Shown: in pieces, positions 62,824 to 64,000 of the stretch
Layout: every line of letters begins with the position of its first letter
How positions within the stretch are numbered: the stretch's first letter is position 1
Source: Chelonoidis abingdonii
Taxonomy: Eukaryota > Chordata > Testudines > Testudinidae
Reading direction: 5' to 3'
Assembly: GCF_003597395.2 (NCBI RefSeq)
Contig: NC_133770.1
Span: forward strand, 198,841,030-198,905,029
Length of the DNA: 64,000 nucleotides
Translations under genes and position numbers: made by a program
Notes under the pieces: generated by a model
Seen by the model: only the letters and a program-made list of their open reading frames with translations
What the model was told of the DNA's origin: nothing
Databases searched by the model: none

Positions 62824-63619
62824 TCATTCTGTTGTGTAGTTCTGTGTATTCAAGTAGTCCAAACATTTTGATATGACTGTGAAACAAGGGTTTGGAACAA
62901 AGCTCTGTATATGCTGCAATTACAATACTGTCTTTGTGTAGGATAGCAGGGGAGGTGACTATGTTGTAGTACAAGATGAAGCATAGTAATAGTTGAAGCA
63001 AAGAGCTAGTAGTCAGGTGATATGAATTCTGTTTTCTGCATGGTTCAGATAATGGTGTGTACTCTGAGACCATTTGAAGAATAAATGCTATAGAAATACA
63101 AAGAACTGTACTATCATTCCTATAGTGGGAGTCACTCTCACCCAACTCACTATTCTCAAAACGGGGCTGCCCACCAAGGGATGCAGTGGTCGCACTGATT
63201 CACAGTGGTGCTGGGGTATTCTACTATGGATGGCCATCCATGTATCTATCAACCAGTAGTTGTTTTGATTAGTACTGTGATATCAGTAATCAGCATGCTT
63301 CCATGGTTCATACAAAGCTGAATTCTCATAAGCTCAGTAGCTGTTGTCACAAGCTCTGATTTACCATCTTACTTTCTGGTTTGAACATACAATTTAGGCA
63401 ACCTTGTCCACTTTGCTGATACTACGGTGATGGCCACAATATAAGAACCTAAGTTGAACAGAATAGAATGAACTTCAGCTTCTGCACAAGGACCATTGAA
63501 CATAGACTTACGGACTCACACAAGCATGACTATGAGCCTCCAGCGTGACACAGCCATGAAAAAGTCTAATGCAATGCCGTGGGTGCATCAGGCCAGGTAT
63601 TTCCAGTAGAGAGAGAGAG
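62824..63619. other. Unassigned intergenic DNA
   Basis: No gene supported. The 135-residue minus-strand frame (63145-62738) starts outside and runs into the LTR and has no homology I recognise. Confidence 0.5.
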
Positions 63620-63795
63620 AGAAGTGTTAGTACCATTATACAAGGTACTGGGGATATTTCATCTGGAATACTGTAGTTAATGCTCATTTTCCATGTTTAA
63701 GAAAGATGAAATCAAACAGGTACAGAGAAGGGCTGCTAGAATTAACAGAGGAATGGAGTACTTGCCTAATTAAAGAAGACTTCAGGAGCTGCCTT
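63620..63795 (+). mobile_element. CR1/L3-type LINE scrap
   Basis: GATATTTCATCTGGAATACT, CCATGTTTAAGAAAGATGAA and GTACAGAGAAGGGCTGCTAG match the C-terminal coding region of a turtle CR1/L3 family. It is short, with broken frames. Confidence 0.65.
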
Positions 63796-64000
63796 GAGTT
63801 GACTTCCAATGTTGTCTTCCATAGTCCCATTGAGTTCTTGAGGAAGGTCCTTAGTGTCCTGTTGACTTGGTATAGCACCAGACATTCACAGATCCACGTG
63901 TGCGGCATTGAGTCGTAGGCTTTCCTGTAGTCAATCCAGGCTGTGCTCAGATTGGTCTGTCTAGACCTTGAGTCTTGGGCGATTGCTCTATCTATGAGCA
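63796..64000 (-). mobile_element. Non-LTR retrotransposon RT fragment (R2/R4-like), cut by window edge
   Basis: An uninterrupted minus-strand frame from 63999 reads LIDRAIAQDSRSRQTNLSTA, then WIDYRKAYDSMPHTWI, then ECLVLYQVNRTLRTFLKNSM and LWKTTLEVN. WIDYRKAYDS is reverse transcriptase motif A, with D as the catalytic residue. The wording fits R2/R4 (Dong/Rex6)-type LINEs better than CR1 or L2; clade assignment is from memory. The frame is open to the window end, so more of the element lies beyond. Confidence 0.7.

Noticed and set aside
62738..63145. 135-codon minus-strand open frame
   Set aside because: It crosses the border of a solo LTR and flanking DNA and shows no protein family resemblance.
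1..64000. CRISPR array, bacterial operon or new defence-type system
   Set aside because: No spaced identical direct repeats, no ribosome-binding sites and no gene clusters; the content is ordinary vertebrate intron, UTR and transposon-rich intergenic DNA.

Overview
This is vertebrate nuclear DNA, most likely from a cryptodiran turtle. It is AT-rich, has introns, and has no operons, bacterial-type genes or CRISPR arrays. The lineage call rests on repeats seen in the window: a turtle-type tRNA-derived SINE (about 26369-26560) whose tail matches CR1; several CR1 and CR1/L3 LINEs; L2/MIR fragments; Penelope-like palindromes; mariner/Tigger-like and hAT-like elements; and ERV solo LTRs.

The only protein-coding gene I can support is the 3' part of NETO1, on the plus strand. 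Three exons join in phase: the LDL-receptor class A exon (12322-12435), the transmembrane and cytoplasmic exon (14834-15392), and a short terminal exon (16548-16608 coding) that ends in the PDZ ligand TTRV. The CUB-domain exons and the promoter must lie upstream of the window. A 3' UTR follows, with candidate poly(A) signals at 17217 and 18646. Positions 1-12321 are read as NETO1 intron. From about 18.7 kb to the end is gene-free intergenic DNA.

The intergenic half is mainly nested transposons, and several have intact target-site duplications. These include a mariner/Tigger-like element (31396-32270), Penelope-like palindromes (32579-32764 and 56385-56867, each with a perfect 12-bp duplication), a CR1 LINE carrying a hAT-type MITE (51999-52157), an ERV LTR (46893-48106), a hAT-like element (58375-60566) interrupted by a solo LTR (58992-59890), and a second solo LTR of the same family (61941-62818). 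An R2/R4-like LINE begins at the right edge.

The most striking large-scale feature is a 6.3-kb direct duplication (32247-38556 and 38736-45159). The second copy is full of single-base insertions and deletions, while the first matches repeat consensus forms. This looks more like unpolished long-read sequence or an assembly error than biology. The CR1 copy at about 9300-10440 looks similarly noisy. I found no new multi-gene system. The most interesting biological item is a hammerhead-ribozyme-like core in the Penelope-like palindromes.
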